Of a stretch of 64,000 bases of DNA, positions 21,913-35,307 are shown one piece after another. The stretch spans positions 684,001 to 748,000 of the forward strand of contig WPIO01000082.1 of assembly GCA_009760855.2 (NCBI GenBank), in the 5' to 3' direction. Both the position numbers and the translations under genes were made by a program. Source of the DNA: Cristatella mucedo. Its lineage: Eukaryota; Bryozoa; Phylactolaemata; Cristatellidae. A model generated the notes under the pieces. That model searched no databases and was not told the origin of the DNA. It saw only the letters and a program-made list of their open reading frames with translations. Every line of letters begins with the position of its first letter. Position 1 is the first letter of the stretch.

Positions 21913-22529
21913 CTGCAGAAGATGTAAAGGTAAAGAACTGGCAGGCACTGATCGTTAGATTTTTTTAAGACCCTAGCCTGTTATTCTCCCCCAATCGAAT
22001 TGCTGACTAATAATTTACTAGTGTTCTGGGCAGCGGGTGCCCAATTATACTTACAATGAGCCAGGCAGGGCCGATTTATCAGAGGGTCCATATCTTGGAG
22101 CATCAACGAACGTTGCATGCTATTGTAGGCGGGCTACATTTACCCTGAGTGCAGCCTTGCACCGCTAAGGAGGAAACCTAAAGCTAGCTAGGGCGCAGGG
22201 ATCGTTCGCGGTGTCGCTTATAAATTAAATTGAAATGTCGCACTCTCGTCTTCTCCTTCAGACGTCGGTGGGTACATGCCGAACATCCGGGCGATGAAGC
22301 GTGCTCTGGACCAGGCCGCACCTCCCGCCTCAGCAGTCGCCGTGGCTTGCCTTGCTTTCTCGCACAACCCCATCTCTTTCCCATTTCGCTCCTTTTGAGC
22401 TCTGGACTTCGACCGTAGCTCTCTCGACTTGACCTCCGCACCTGTTGGCCCATGTGCTGCCTCTTTCTCGTGACGACCTAAAATGCGAATAATACCCTAA
22501 CCCAAAGAAAAGCAAAGGAGAAAGTAGGC

Positions 22530-22770
22530 CGAAGCAAGAGATTGAAGAGACCTAAGTGTGAATGACAGAGTCTTAAAGCCGAGACACTACCTAACGTGAA
22601 GCCAGTACAGGTCGGTCGGGGACCAGTGGGGGATTATGTCAGCTGCGAGTTTCACGATAAAAAACCTAGTTGCAGTTTTCCTCTATCTGTTAGTGCGATG
22701 GGACAACGTTGAGGATAGGGCAAAGATTAATAAGTTTCGAACCCTGACCGTGGAAATGGCTAGCCTAGCT
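22530..22770 (-). mobile_element. L2-like internal fragment
   Basis: The segment GAAGAGACCTAAGTGTGAAT through AGCCAGTACAGGTCGGTC corresponds to the part of the coding 3' end seen at 11440-11560. There is no hairpin or tail, so both ends are broken. Confidence 0.65.
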
Positions 22771-24844
22771 GACTTTGCTTGCCAACGGTGGTACCTGATA
22801 GAAAAATCTTGCGAATGAATCCTGGCGGGCATTCCGTCTCTGAGGTTATCTCCACTTATGGTGGGGAAGTATGGCGTTTTCATTCACTTCGGAGGTTTTA
22901 CCATAACCTCATTTCATCCTGGCATATTGTCTAGTGGCACGTTGTTAGCACCGTCAAGGCTCACTTTAGCGCTCAATAAACGTGTGAATTCTTTGGCTTC
23001 GGTGTTTTTGGAAACCAGTAACAGCTAATTTATTCAAAGGCTTTATTAGGCCCGAATACCTGCAAAGCACATAAAAGCCCATTGGGTTTGGCTCTAAACC
23101 CGATTAATTTTTTCGTCAACCCGGGTGTTCGTAGGCCGGATTGTTCATTACCTGAGGCTTACGTAACCTGACATCCTGCTCTATTTAATTAAATAACAAG
23201 ACGTGTGTGACTGACCACCAGGTCAGTATAAATGATGCGAGCCTGACTCCAGTCGCTCTTCTTGAGCGATGGTTTACCGGTCGCTGAGTTTCAGCGTTAT
23301 CCACGAGTGAAGGCAAGCTCAATCGGACGCCGAGCCCGAGGGGAGCGCATCCCAACACCCGCGACTTTGTGAGCAGTTTACACAATGGCAATTTAAATAA
23401 TCGATTAAAATGCATATCTGAGCGTAAGCTGCTTTAGGCTTGTAAATGGTTCTTTCTGAAGTCAAATGCCATACATGCTGTAATATATAGCAATGATGTG
23501 CGCTTTCGCCAAGTCAATGTTGCTATTAGCAACGCTTGCAGAATTTTGAGCGCTCTGTCTATACATATTGCGAGTGTCATGTCTGTACACATTGCCTGCT
23601 TTGTGCAGGTACCCGAATGAGTGAGGATTACGCAGACAGAACAAAATGTATGCGCATACAATTTTGAATAATAGCTCGTCAAGTTATTACAGTCTAACGC
23701 ATTTGAATCATTTACGCGAAACTATGCGTTTAGCCAGAAAAATTATTTGAAAAGTAGCCTAATATCAAGTAATTATTTTAACAGCATATCCCATTCCCGC
23801 TATTGTGGAGAGTGGAGTGCCACTCTGTGACCTATGTAAAATAATCAACTCGTATTATAAGCTAGTTTAGTTAGATCGTCAGTCCTTCTTAGTTACTCTG
23901 GTCACGCTTACCTTATTCCCTATGTGTGGTTTTTATGGTGGTACTACGATGGTACAGAAATGATCAGAGTAATGTCGAAAGAGGGAGATAATTTCCTAAC
24001 TTGCCTACATTGCTCCAACATGCAATCTCTTGGTTAAGATCAAACTTGCCTTTGCTGCACCTGTCTTTGGTAAGCGGTGGACATGCATCGCTAGAATCTG
24101 CCCACGATTCTTCACAGGTGCTTGTTATTTCACTCTCTACAATAAGCTAGGTTTTTCACCTAGTTTGTTGATCACAGCCAGTGACGTCACATTTGAATAA
24201 AGTCATTGATGTGATGATTAAACTACAGCATTAACAAAAATCGAAATAGGGTTGGAAGGGGGAGATAGTTTGCTAATTTACATATTTATCTGCAACATAA
24301 AATTATAATTGAATTTGAACATTGAATGCTAGAACCTCGCAGGACTATGAACTTTGATGATTTTTCAAAGAATGGCCACGGAATTTCAGCAGCTAGCGCT
24401 CTCTGCACTACGACCCCGTTTGCCGTCGTTCGACAGGGGCTTTCCAGCTTCCACTTGAACCAGCTGAGTTGGCGTATTGGAAAGCTGCCAGAGTGAGCAT
24501 GGCCGACCTGAATTTGTGCTCGGCCTGCCTAAAAATATAATATGTCCGCTATTCTTTGTGGGGCATACTTTACTAGTATATACATATATTATAGTATATA
24601 CGTACACATATATATAGTTAATAGCACGTCTATAGGTTCTTTGCACACAACTCAATGCAAATTTGCCACCCGGCACTGATGATTAATTTAATAATAATAA
24701 TAATTTACATTAATTAGGTTAATTTATTGTTCATTTTAAGATACAATTGTTAAATAAGATCGTGAAATGGGTTTAATATTTTCCCTCCTATATAGATTTG
24801 TTTCCACTTGCTAAGAAATCTTAAGCTTGGCAGATTGTGGGTAA
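22771..24844. other. No recognisable gene; possible LTR-like patch
   Basis: At 23215-23330, GTCAGTATAAATGATGCGAG followed by GGTTTACCGGTCGCTGAG resembles 33850-33945 (CTACTATATAAGGCTGCG then GTCTGCCGGTGGGTGAG): a TATA box with similar downstream words. Possible old LTRs; unproven. Confidence 0.25.
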
Positions 24845-24950
24845 TCATAATAATGGTATTAATAAATTTGCAGAGCGCCCTCAGAGAGAACGTAATCTCT
24901 TTCCAGGCCCTTTACATATGCTATAAAGGAAGCATGATGAAAAGATCAGT
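24845..24950 (-). mobile_element. L2-like 3' tail
   Basis: ATAATAATGGTATTAATAAA tail, then GAGCGCCCTCAGAGAGAACG, TTTCCAGGCCCTTTACATAT and GGAAGCATGATGAAAAGATC, all in family order. About 100 bp only. Confidence 0.8.
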
Positions 24951-25567
24951 GTACATGCACAATTTGTACATTGGTAGGTAGAGCTCATCATCTTGATGAG
25001 CGTACACTCAGGCCTGCCTTCCAAAGTAAAACTGAACTTTTCCGTGATTTCTCACGGCTCCAAGCTGTTACTGCCGAAACTTAACAGAAACTTCACATAA
25101 GACAAAATCTCCAAGACGAAAAGACTTAAGAAGAGACCTTCGAGCTTCGCGAATGCCCCACTTATGGATATTTCAAAAGCAGTTACCGACTGAAGGTAAG
25201 ATTCGAGCATTTCATGACTCAGGTCGCGATACGTAGTCCTTGGCCGACGGTAGGCTGGGCTCACCAGCTAGCCTTACTACTAGGTCAGCGGACACTCAGA
25301 GTGGCATTGTAATGCAATAGTTAAATTTCCCATGATTTGTTTACTTAGCCCCGGGGGCCAAACCAGGACTCGCCTCTCGCTAGCAAATGATCAGAGGCAG
25401 AAAGTACATATTTTCTTAAAGTCTGCGTATCTTCGGATGAACCTACGTGGTCTTAGCATAATAATTTGTTTTAAGAGATCTTTATGTTGCGCCGAGGCGC
25501 CAACTTGTCGACACATAAAAAACTGACGTTACTTCCCCCACCCGCTACACAACATCGGGTAGACTGC

Positions 25568-26045
25568 GAAGCCCTCAACTGGGTATCCGTACCTATACCC
25601 ACGCCGATACTCACCCATACCCATGCGTATTGGGTGATCGTGGGTGAGCATTAGCCTGCCTTATAAAAATCCCACTTAAAGGTGCCTAAAGGAGTTCAAG
25701 CACCCGAGTCTGCACGCAGTTCTTGCGGAGTCAAAGGCGGAAATTTTCATGAATTTGACGGAAGTTTTTGGCCGAGTTTCGGTCAGATCCACCAGATTTA
25801 GGCATCAGATCGGGATCGGGATGATGGGCTTTCAAAGTTCAAATTGAAATTGCCAAATACCTCCGAATCAGTTTGAACGTCGAAGCCACCAAGATGAACT
25901 GAAGCGCGAGCTGAAGAAGAAGCCGGCTGATGGCAAGACGCCTCCGTATTTGATCCGAGAATACGTCTCTAGAAAGAACAAGGCAACCTGAGTATGGGTA
26001 TGGGTTTGGGCATGGGTTTGGTTATAGGTTTGGGTACGGTCCGGC
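25568..26045. repeat. Inverted GGGTAT-type repeat arms around a short open segment
   Basis: The left arm (25568-25650) has TATACCCACGCC and ACCCATACCCATGCG; the right arm (25990-26045) has GAGTATGGGTATGGGTTTGG and GGTTTGGGTACGG, so hexamer-like units face each other. Between them a 44-codon frame (about 25856-25991) ends PPYLIREYVSRKNKAT at a TGA at the arm junction. Function unknown. Confidence 0.55.
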
Positions 26046-26089
26046 GACCGAACTTCAGGGCGATGGGTGGGCAGGGCCGGTGAGTTTTA

Positions 26090-26640
26090 GCCATTGGTTG
26101 TCCATGGGTACCCACTCAAATGGCTATCGGGGCCTGTGGCAGACTGCCACGTCCTGCATACCTGGGCCGCTGTCTTCTGCAGCCAGATGCCTGAGCGTGT
26201 CACTCAATTGCAACGCGAGTCACGAGACCTTCCGCACCCGCTAGAAACGGACTTTCCGCCTATCAGTTCGACCGGTCCGGACGCTGCCGTATCTCTTTCT
26301 TCTTCCACCCGCTGAGCTGCCGAGTCGACAGTCAACGAACACATCCGCCACGTGTACTCTCGAGAGTCGCGCGAGTCTTGTTGACAATGTCGCAGCGAGT
26401 AAGCTCGCCAGCCGGTGGTTCGTCCGTTGAAACGCATTCGTCGTGAAACTCTACCACGCGCGGCTGAGCTTTGTGAAATTCGAGAGACAGCTGAGAGCTT
26501 TTCCGCGCCCGCTGATCGTGAGCTCATAGCGACTCCTGATGCGGATCCCTGCATGTGTCTTGCTGTCAATGGAAGACTTAGTGAATCTTAGCACCGCGAG
26601 AATGACGACGACGAGAATCATGATGAGGCGGTACTGAAAG
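26090..26640 (+). other. GC-rich decayed coding-like block
   Basis: A plus-strand frame gives ERVTQLQRESRDLPHPLETD (26190), then RIRRETLPRAAELCEIRETA and ESFSAPADRELIATPDADPC (26435-26555) with stops between, and NDDDENHDEAVLKERC (26602). Arg/Glu-rich, unlike random sequence. I do not recognise it. It could be a decayed gag or host exon. Confidence 0.3.
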
Positions 26641-28557
26641 AGCGGTGCTAGTCGCTATTTTTGTTTGCGGTGTTTATTAAGCATGTGTAGCAAACGCGCT
26701 TAGCGGATACCCTCGCAGGCATGCGAGCTCGGTCTGTTCGGAAGAAATACTGACGCATTTGAACTGAGGTCATTGCCTATAGCTGCAAGTAAAGTCTCTG
26801 CTTAAAAATTTCCTCCTGGAGCGCTCGACTCCGCCGTCAGGTGTTGCTGTATAGCTGATTTACATGTAACCTGCATTATCTTGATCGGAAAATATGAAAA
26901 CCACCAAGGGCTTCTACTCGCTTCCCCGGTAAGCCATCTAAATATGTGAGCCATCTAAATATGTCGATTTGGAGATACTGCAGCACTCAAACTCTTATCT
27001 TATGCTGCAAAGACATTTATGCTTATGCGCCGTAGACAGGCATTCGCTCGCGAAATCACTCCATAATTTTTTATTCATCTAAAGGTAGAAAAAATATTCA
27101 CCCTGACATTGTTTATCTAAAGTAATATAATAGATTATTTAGAGTAATAAAAACTTTTTATGTCTACAGGTTTATCTGTCTGCAAGTTAGTACCTGCACA
27201 TATCTTTATAAACAAATATACCCCGGTGCATATCTATATACCTATACCTACATACAGTAAATATGGGCATATGTATCTGTAAGCGCCAGCGGTATTCAGT
27301 ACATACAAATATGAGACCAGTTAATCAGAAAATATGCTGGCATCGCAATTGGTATTTTTAATACATCACATTTACTGCAACTTAAAATTTTTGCATTGAA
27401 AAGTGTAATTCTGAATTTCTACATAGCATGCTTAGCAAATGCAAGAGGCGGATCGGGTGTATGAAATTTTTCTCCCAAAATGTGACAAGACTGTGAAAGA
27501 CAGTTCTTGCATGTTTCATTCAGTGGATAAGCAGGATTGTTGTTGTAGGTTCGGCGAAAACTCTGCACAGTCTATAAGAAAAATAAGACACAATTTCAGG
27601 GCCATTTATAGGATCTAGTTCGTAGGTTAGGCAGCGTGTCTGACCTGGGATCTGGTACATTATATTAAAGCATACTTTCTTAGCAACTCCGCCGAAGCAA
27701 CGTGGCTGCGATCAAAACAAACATGTGAATGCTAATTTTTCGAGAATGCCTGCAATATTACTTTCTGTCTTTATGAAAGTTACTATGTAGCTTTCAGAGG
27801 GGCAACGCCTTGTCACTACATGCTCAGTCAGCGCTTCTTGAGCAAAACGAAACTGCACTCGTCATTCTGATATTGAGCCTGTCAGTGCTTCCTTTTAGAA
27901 ACCTGTGAGTAAGTTAAAAAGTAAGCTATGTTGCATTCTTCACTCTTTTGGAGTGCTTTCAGATTTTTTCGATGCTTATATTCCAGCCACTTCTGAACAT
28001 TTAGCCTCACGGACCAGAAGATTACATGTTTTACAGTCAGTGACATCAGCTGGCTCGTCACGTCATGGGCGCGTAGAGTAAATTCTTTGTTCTATATACA
28101 GGTTCAGAAATTTGCTTACTAAATGTGTCAGACTGACCTATTTACTGCAGGGCACAGCTCAACATGCCTAAAAGTAATGGCAATACTTCGCGGTTGAAAA
28201 GTTTATACAGACGGAAAGTCAAAGCATCGAACGTAGATTGGTTGCGGTCCATGCGTTGACACTCAAACGTTTGCGCTGTATTTTGCTGGGCGCAGTGCTG
28301 TTCCAATAATATTATCTTATAGGCTAGATAACTCCATTTAGCAAGTGTCCAACGCAGCTCGTGATCCCTTACAGTGGCTTGAATGTTCATTCAAATTTGA
28401 TTTTCTTAAAGCTAGCACAATAATAGACTGAACAATTTGAAAAGAATAACATCACCAAATAGAAAGTGGCAATAACTAAAGCAACAATAAACTATAAGCA
28501 GTGCAGATCTATGCAATAGATTAAATTTAAGATAACTTAGGTCTTAAAAAGCTAAGT
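26641..28557. other. No recognisable gene
   Basis: AT-rich with no coding frame of note and no family repeat. Confidence 0.5.
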
Positions 28558-28768
28558 GCTTCGACACTGCGTGCTGATAGTGTACATGCTGCCAGTAACC
28601 ATATTTGCATGCTGACCCTGTACCTGTGCCACTTCTAACCTTGTTTTGCTGATTGTCATTGAGCATAATACCACTAATCACTCGATCAGGATCCCATTGC
28701 AGCAAATTTAAAGTGTCTAGAAAGATACTGAGTTTTCGGAGGGCGCTATAACAAATGTATTATTATTA
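28558..28768 (+). mobile_element. L2-like 3' UTR and tail
   Basis: The UTR block with GCTGATAGTGTACATGCTGCC and TTTGCATGCTGACCCTGTAC leads into AAAGTGTCTAGAAAG...GAGGGCGCTATA and (TTA)n ending at 28768. Only the non-coding end survives. Confidence 0.85.
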
Positions 28769-30984
28769 TTATCTCGCGATCCTGCCGCGGGGAGGGTATT
28801 CTACTATCAGATTCAAGCCCGGGCATTAAGAACTGTTGCAAAGCTGTCTTGATCATCACTTTTGTGATAGAAAAAGTAATGGATAGCTGATGAGTTTCTG
28901 CATGTAGTAATGCTATCAGCTTCTTGAGCATAGCACTTAAGCAAAGATCAGCTGATTCAACAGCCACCGGCCGGAAAACCTTAGCGGCGATCACTCACGC
29001 CTGACGGGGCGGTACAAATTAGATGGAAATAAGTATAGGGAACTAATACTGCTACATCGTATCCATACTGCCAAATATTATGATCCAAGTTGGCATGTTT
29101 AAGTGCTCGAGTCATCGCGAAGAACCGCAAGTTAAATGCTATTATTGGATTTCATGGACAGCAAGCTTGATGATAGTTTAAAACAAATACAGATAGATCG
29201 TTGCAATCGTTTTGGAATCGTTTGCATCGATAGTTGCACTTTTCATAATGACGAAATCAACCTCCCCTCAACGATGGCGTTTCCTTCCTAGCTTTGGCTC
29301 CTCTATCGACTATTTATGTAAGTGAAAAGTGACTAGAGTAAGAGAAATAATTTCCATCCTTGCAATAGCTACGGGATCCCCGCTATTCAAAATTAAACAG
29401 GGAATAAGGAAACTACCTAATGTTTGGAAATGGTGGATTAAATACCTATTTCCTTATTATGAGTAGCCAAGAATTTTCTATGCTAACAAAGCTTGACTTT
29501 TCGCCTACCTGTTGATCGTAGTGGATGCTTGAAGACATTCCGCCATTTTCAAGATCCTTTGTCCGCCGCATTCGTCAGCTGCGGTGGTCTCGCGAATAAT
29601 TTCTGTTGCTTTCAGCCCAAAGCACAGTGACTTATGGATAGCTGACGTTTCTATGTTCCTGATATGCTAAACAGTAGTAGCAATATCAGTTGGTTACAAT
29701 GATAAAGGAATAATGTGGATGGTTTAGGCTCATTACTTCGCGATTTTACATTCTATATTTTTTGGTAGGTTTATGATAGCTAGATTTTAGAATGCCAATT
29801 TGTACGTTCTAGAAGTAAAAGTTTGTGCATGCTTGTTACACGTGCAAGTACTCGGCTTGGAGTTATTGAGATGATGTGAACTGACGATTTGAAGGACAAT
29901 GACCAACAGGCTGCTCTTTCTTCCACACAGCGAGGCCAATAAAAAATGGTGATGGCGTAGCAGTTTCCGCTCATTGCTCCCTCAATTAAAACTCGTTTGC
30001 GTATATTACCCTCAAAGCAGCCTTTTGAATCTCTTATATTGAATTCCTACATAAGCAAGCTAAGAAGGAAATTGTACTGCATAAATGTCAGCGGACAGCG
30101 GTCATCCAAGGAGCCTTGAAAATATGTTGCACCCGAGTGATCAGTGCATGGCCGAAATCTTTTCTCAATTAAGCTCTACCTCTCTCACTCTCTTGTTCTC
30201 TCTCTCTCCCTCTTTCTCTCTTTGTGTCTCTTGCTGATTTATTTACCAAGAAAAATATAGGCTTTCATTTTTACGTAAGTGGCACAGCCTGTACCTGTGC
30301 CTTGATACCTCTCTGCCATCCTAAGTCGAACTCCGTAACTCCCTTGCAGCCATATTGCTAAAATCTGTACTTGGGTGTCAGCGAACTTTCTCAAAGTTGA
30401 TGATGTTAAAACCAGGTTTCTAAATATGCGCAAGCCCGTCGTTAATAGGAAATTAGAAAGTTCGATCCTCAAAATGAGCCCGCCAAGTTATCTCCTGTAG
30501 TGTCTGCACAGGTGACTCCATCTTTTGATCGCATTTTAACCGGAAATTAATAGACATATATACACAGTGTAAATTGCTCTAAGTGCAGTAAATATGTATG
30601 CTCCAAGTCTTTCACCAATTGACTTTTGTCTAAACTACTGTTAGGCAGTTAAGCCACGTTTACAAAGAGAGTCTTGCTTCTGTCCTGCTTGAGTCGTGCT
30701 TCGGTCTTCCTTCTTGTAGAAAGTTTACAGTGTCCATTTCCTTCAAGTCTTGCCTCCTACTTGTTCAACACTCTGAATGATTGTAGTAAGATTGCTTTTG
30801 TTAGCGAGGTTGGAAATGGTCAACCGCAATGCACCTCATGGTAAATTTTAACCTTCAACTATTGCTTGTATCACCTGCCGCCTTACTCTCTGATTATTAT
30901 GCGACGAGCTCACAGTGTCCGATAAATAGGAACACCAGTGGAACGCTTCGGTGATTCTGCCGCTCGAGTTGTCCGCCTTGCTTT
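28769..30984. other. No recognisable gene
   Basis: Only short frames. A CT-rich stretch lies at 30180-30235. Confidence 0.5.
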
Positions 30985-31105
30985 TCAAAAAGTTTGGCCC
31001 AGGGGTTAGGTGCTCGCCTTATATGACCAAGGTCATTGGCTCGAGCCCTGAGGCACATGTAAAGTGCCTGGATAGAGGAAGTTCTTTTAAGGTGTTATTG
31101 GAAGG
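30985..31105 (+). mobile_element. tRNA-derived SINE (family A), best copy
   Basis: AGTTTGGCCCAGGGGTTAGG (A box, from 30990), CTCGCCTTATATGACCAAGG, B box GGCTCGAGCCC (31038-31048), then AAGTGCCTGGATAGAGGAAG and an L2-like end. A (CA)n stretch follows at 31110. Confidence 0.7.
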
Positions 31106-31474
31106 AAGTACACACACAAACACACACACACATATACACTCAGCAAGGAAGAAGGCGTGCCCTTGACGGCGCCTAAGTTCGCTCGCTCGTTTGTTCAGTC
31201 TTGCCTGAGTCTTGGCCAATAAGTACAACCACGCTTGGCTTCTGAGTGTTCTTAAAGTCTTTGTAAATTCGTGTACCACACAGTATGCACCAAAGATTGA
31301 AGCAGGACAGAAGCAGGACTCGCTGTGTAAACGTGGCTTTAAACTCTCAACTCCTTCAAGCTCCTGCAGGGTGTGCGGAATTGACCTATGTTCCATGTTT
31401 ACATCGTTGTTGCGATGTAATAATATACAATGCTTATTTAAATACAATCACTTTAATGTAATAAAAGCAGCATC

Positions 31475-31625
31475 ACAGACTTTGTATAGCGATAGAAGAG
31501 CCTTCTTAAATATCCCCCGATCGCAAAAGGCATTAAAAGACTGTCTGCTGCTGGACTCGAACCTGCGACCTGGGGGTCGTGAAGTGCGCTCGCTTTATCT
31601 CTAGGCTAAGACACAGAAGGACCCT
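31475..31625 (-). mobile_element. tRNA-derived SINE (family B)
   Basis: Minus strand: GTCTTAGCCTAGAGATAAAG (A box), CACTTCACGACC, B box GGTTCGAGTCC (complement of 31554-31564), ending AAGGCTCTTCTATCGCTATA. It shares head and tail blocks with the copies at 3117, 17210 and 20800. Confidence 0.65.
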
Positions 31626-32954
31626 AGCATGCCGAGCCAGGCATGAAAGGTTCGAGAAAGCACATTTTAGTATTCTTGTTATGCACTGATCAAAAGACTG
31701 CTCCCCGCCGGTTCATAATCCAATGCTCGATTCAACGTTCAGTTTCAGCTATGAGAGTGCATTAAGTACAGAGTACTGAGTATATGCTGTAGCTATGTAT
31801 GCAAATTATTCCATTAGCTCTTGTCATGTTTTTGACATGACATTCATCATTGCTGTAACGTCATATTAGCGAAACAAAGATCGCAACGGGCATAACGTGT
31901 GACGTTGGTGACAAATGTTTTCGGACTCAAGGACCGACTCGTGGATCGACTCGCTAACGGACCCACTAGTATTCAAAATGATATAGGCTGATACTACCGC
32001 ACCTGCAGCTGCACTAGGCTATCGCGTCTTTACCCTGTTCACAGCCTTTAGTGCCGTGTAAGTCCATCGCATGGCTACGTGCCAGATGACTGCTATTTAA
32101 TGTGGGTGGTTCTACTTCACGCTTTTCACTCTGCATATGGCTGACCTATAGAGCCTAGTCCGTGCGGACCCTCGAAGTCATCTGATAATTAGAAGATCCT
32201 TCTGATTGGTAGGTGGGTAGGTAGATAGAACTGCTCTAACGAAAGCCTACTGCGAAAAAATGACATGTTCGTCTAGTTGAGGGGAGCAGTGCATCGTAGT
32301 TTTCGAGTAAAATTGCGCTTCGGGCTTAATAATCGAACATCCGCATGAGTCCGAGCACTTTAGGAAGAAGTCGGAAGGTACTCGCGTGCATTAGCCAGCA
32401 TTACAGTCTGGAGTATGAAATTACTTTTTCACTATGCTTTCTTGAAGGTGCAAGCAGCCTTAACGTCTACTTATTTAGAAGAATACGATTTAGAGATTTC
32501 CCATTTTGATAGGTGCAGTGGCAACTACGCGATACAGATGTGGCGTGCAGAGAGTTTGGCAGAAGTTTCAAGGGGTTCAAGCTTCCACCTAAGAAACAAG
32601 GTCTGAAAGTCCTGCATCTAAGGAAACTAAAGGAAAAATTTAGTATTAGATGCTACATTGCGCGAACGACACGTTAACTCCTTCCTGCGAGGAAAATTGC
32701 CGGAATACCAACTAAACTCGAATCCAGTGGAACTGCACGAGAAAGTCCAAATCATGAACGTAGCTGAAGAATAGGACTTTAAAGTTGCGTCTCGACCATC
32801 TTTTTTGAGATCGAATACCGATGACTTAATAAAGATCTGGAGGACCAAGAATCTCTCCTTTCCCTAAGAGATAAGACAGGAAAAGGAGTAACGGCAGGTA
32901 TTGACCGAAGAAATTAAAATAAAGTGGAAAAACAGCAAGGGAAGAGACCTATGT
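31626..32954. other. No recognisable gene
   Basis: Short frames only; AGGTAGGTGGGTAGGTAGAT at 32210 is a small GGTA-type repeat. Confidence 0.5.
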
Positions 32955-33520
32955 AAAGGATAATAATAATATTATTATTAATAAATTTGTATACCGCTCT
33001 CAGAGAACTGAATATCCCTCTAGCCACTTTACGGATGCTGCATACAAAGCATAACCAAATGTTTGGTGGAGCATTCGCAAGCAGCAGGCATAGTGTGAGC
33101 AGGTACGAGCATACGAAGGACCAATCACAAAGACGCACCAAATGATGTAATAAACAGGTGCGCTCTTAAGCTTCTTTTAGACGCCGTCATGTCAAGGGAC
33201 ATAGTGACGTGCAGTTTGTGACGTGCGTGAGTCGGAACAGCGGGTTGTTCGATTCTTCGCCAGGTGGGAGAAGTAGTTCTGATAGGTAGGCTCGAGCCAC
33301 AGAATGAAGGGACCTAAAAGTAAGTGACAGAACTTTGCAGTCGGTGTGCTGCTTGATTGGGAGCAAGTGTAGGTCGGCGAGAAGTGGTGAGATATGACAG
33401 TTGCGACGCTCACGACAGACCAGTCACGAGCTGCAGAGTTTTGCAATAACTGCAAGCGCCTGATCGCACAGGCCGGCAGACCAGCAAGCAGTGAGTTACA
33501 GAAGTCGAGGATGGAAAAGA
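32955..33520 (-). mobile_element. L2-like fragment
   Basis: Tail and hairpin at 32960-33035, then the UTR with AAGGACCAATCACAAAGACG, then the decayed polymerase end including the GGCGAGAAGTGGTGAGATAT block at 33377. It shares about 45 bp beyond the tail with the copy at 35308. Confidence 0.8.
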
Positions 33521-34214
33521 TGCAGGATGTATCTTTGATGTTGAACAGTGTTGATCTTCGTGCAAGAGTTTTGACAGCCCGTGAAAAGTGTCACGATAAA
33601 GCCCGTACGTAATGCTGCTACAGCCCGACTCGGCGAGCAACTTCGATTTTTCGGCACCTCTTACAGGTTTTTAATTTCTTTGAAGACGTATTGGCCATCT
33701 ACAGCTGAGCCTCGATTGATAATTCTGAGCTTTGCCGCTGGATTGGGACTCGTATGAAACAGCCTCGATAAGCTGAGGCTAATGAGCAGAATTATGTATG
33801 ATTATGTGCGATAGTGATTATTGCGACTTATGACCTGGCTACTATATAAGGCTGCGTCTGAGTGAAATCGCTGGTTCTTGGAGCAACAGTCTGCCGGTGG
33901 GTGAGTCTATCGCTGAGCTTTAGCTGCTGTGAGCCTGTTAGTGAGTCAGCTGGAAGTCACCCGGGTGTATCAGCTGTATGATACAGTCTATTATTGTGTT
34001 TTTACTAATGTGTCGTTGCTGGTGCCACGTTCGGAATATTGAACGCTGTTTTTTTATCGTCGTCGTATTGCTAGCTTCGGGTCTTTGCACAGTGCAAGCG
34101 TTGTGGCACTACCCAAACTAGTGAGGGTTTCTCGGTCATAGCAACGTCCTGGTTCAAGCACTCCGGGTAAGCTTGCACACTTGCATGCGAAGTGTGAATC
34201 TTTGCTGGACTATA
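33521..34214. other. Possible old LTR with TATA box
   Basis: ACTATATAAGGCTGCGTC at 33850 looks like an LTR core promoter, with GTGGGTGAGTC downstream. Ends and a duplication cannot be defined. Confidence 0.25.
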
Positions 34215-34727
34215 TGACCACATCCCTATACGTCATTCTTTGGCTCCAGCCTATCTCTCAGATATATTCTCCATCAGGCCAAGCATCGTACCACCCGCTT
34301 TTCGGAATCCAACAGTCTACCAATACCTCGTACAAACGTCAAATCCTTTGGAGACCGTGCATTTAGTTCGTATGCTCCCAAAGCCTGGAACTCCCTCCTG
34401 ACCTGCGTCAGAAAATCCCCTGACCTGACCACATTTACAAAGAACTTGAAAACACACCTATTTAGAACAGAATTAGTGGGCCCCTGTGATTCGTCCTTCG
34501 TATGCTTATGCGTGCTGACACTGTGCATGCTGCCACTAACCACATTTGCATGCTGACCCTGTGCATGTCACCCCTAACCATGTTATTCATTTTGTTTGTT
34601 TATCAAGCATGATATTACTCACCATTCAATTGCACTTCCCTTTGCAGCAAATGTAAAGCGCCTAGAGAGAGATTGAGTTCTCTGAGGGCGCTTTATCAAG
34701 TGCATTACTATTATTATTATTATTCTC
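34215..34727 (+). mobile_element. L2-like 3' fragment
   Basis: Begins in the C-terminal coding part (matches QPISQIYSP; then TSNPLETVHL-like sequence), continues through the UTR (GCATGCTGCCACTAACCACA) to a well-preserved hairpin AAAGCGCCTAGAGAGAG / CTCTGAGGGCGCTTT and (ATT)n ending at 34723. One of the best-kept 3' ends. Confidence 0.88.
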
Positions 34728-35306
34728 TAATGCATTGCAACTCCGACGGGGGGGGGGAGCTTCCTTGATGCGGCCCGCACCTACGACATGATTAATCCGA
34801 CTACACTCTCTGCCAACAGATTCTTGAAGCCGTATTTGTTGTAAGCGAGAGAGCCGAGCAGCTCTTGCCAAGGACTATAGCACCTCTCTCGTTCGGGCCC
34901 CTCATCGGCATGGATACGTGCTGCATGCCGTTGAGCATAATTGACGAGAGCTCTCCATCTTCTCAAAAGAAGCTTCTGTCTTTGGCAGGTCATTTCGATA
35001 ATTACTTCTTCATTATAAATCAGGTTTAAGCTAATTAAATAAACGTTATTGTTTACAGCTTACGGGAGATGACGTTGCTAGCTCCAGTCTACAGCCGACA
35101 GCTCTCTCCCTAGGAAATGGCCGGTGGACTCAATTTGGGGACTTGTGTAGCTGGCTTCGTTCAACAGATGGAAGATAACTGTGGATTGTATATATATCTG
35201 TACTGTTTAGAAGTGCAAGCATAAAAATCACACATCCATGTCGCATTGCATTTCCAGTGAATTAAAGAGAATAGAAAAACAACAATAGAAGAGACCTAGG
35301 TAAAGG

Positions 35307-35307
<1 letters not shown>
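34728..35307. other. No recognisable gene
   Basis: Starts with an 11-bp G run (34749-34759). No coding signal. Confidence 0.5.
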
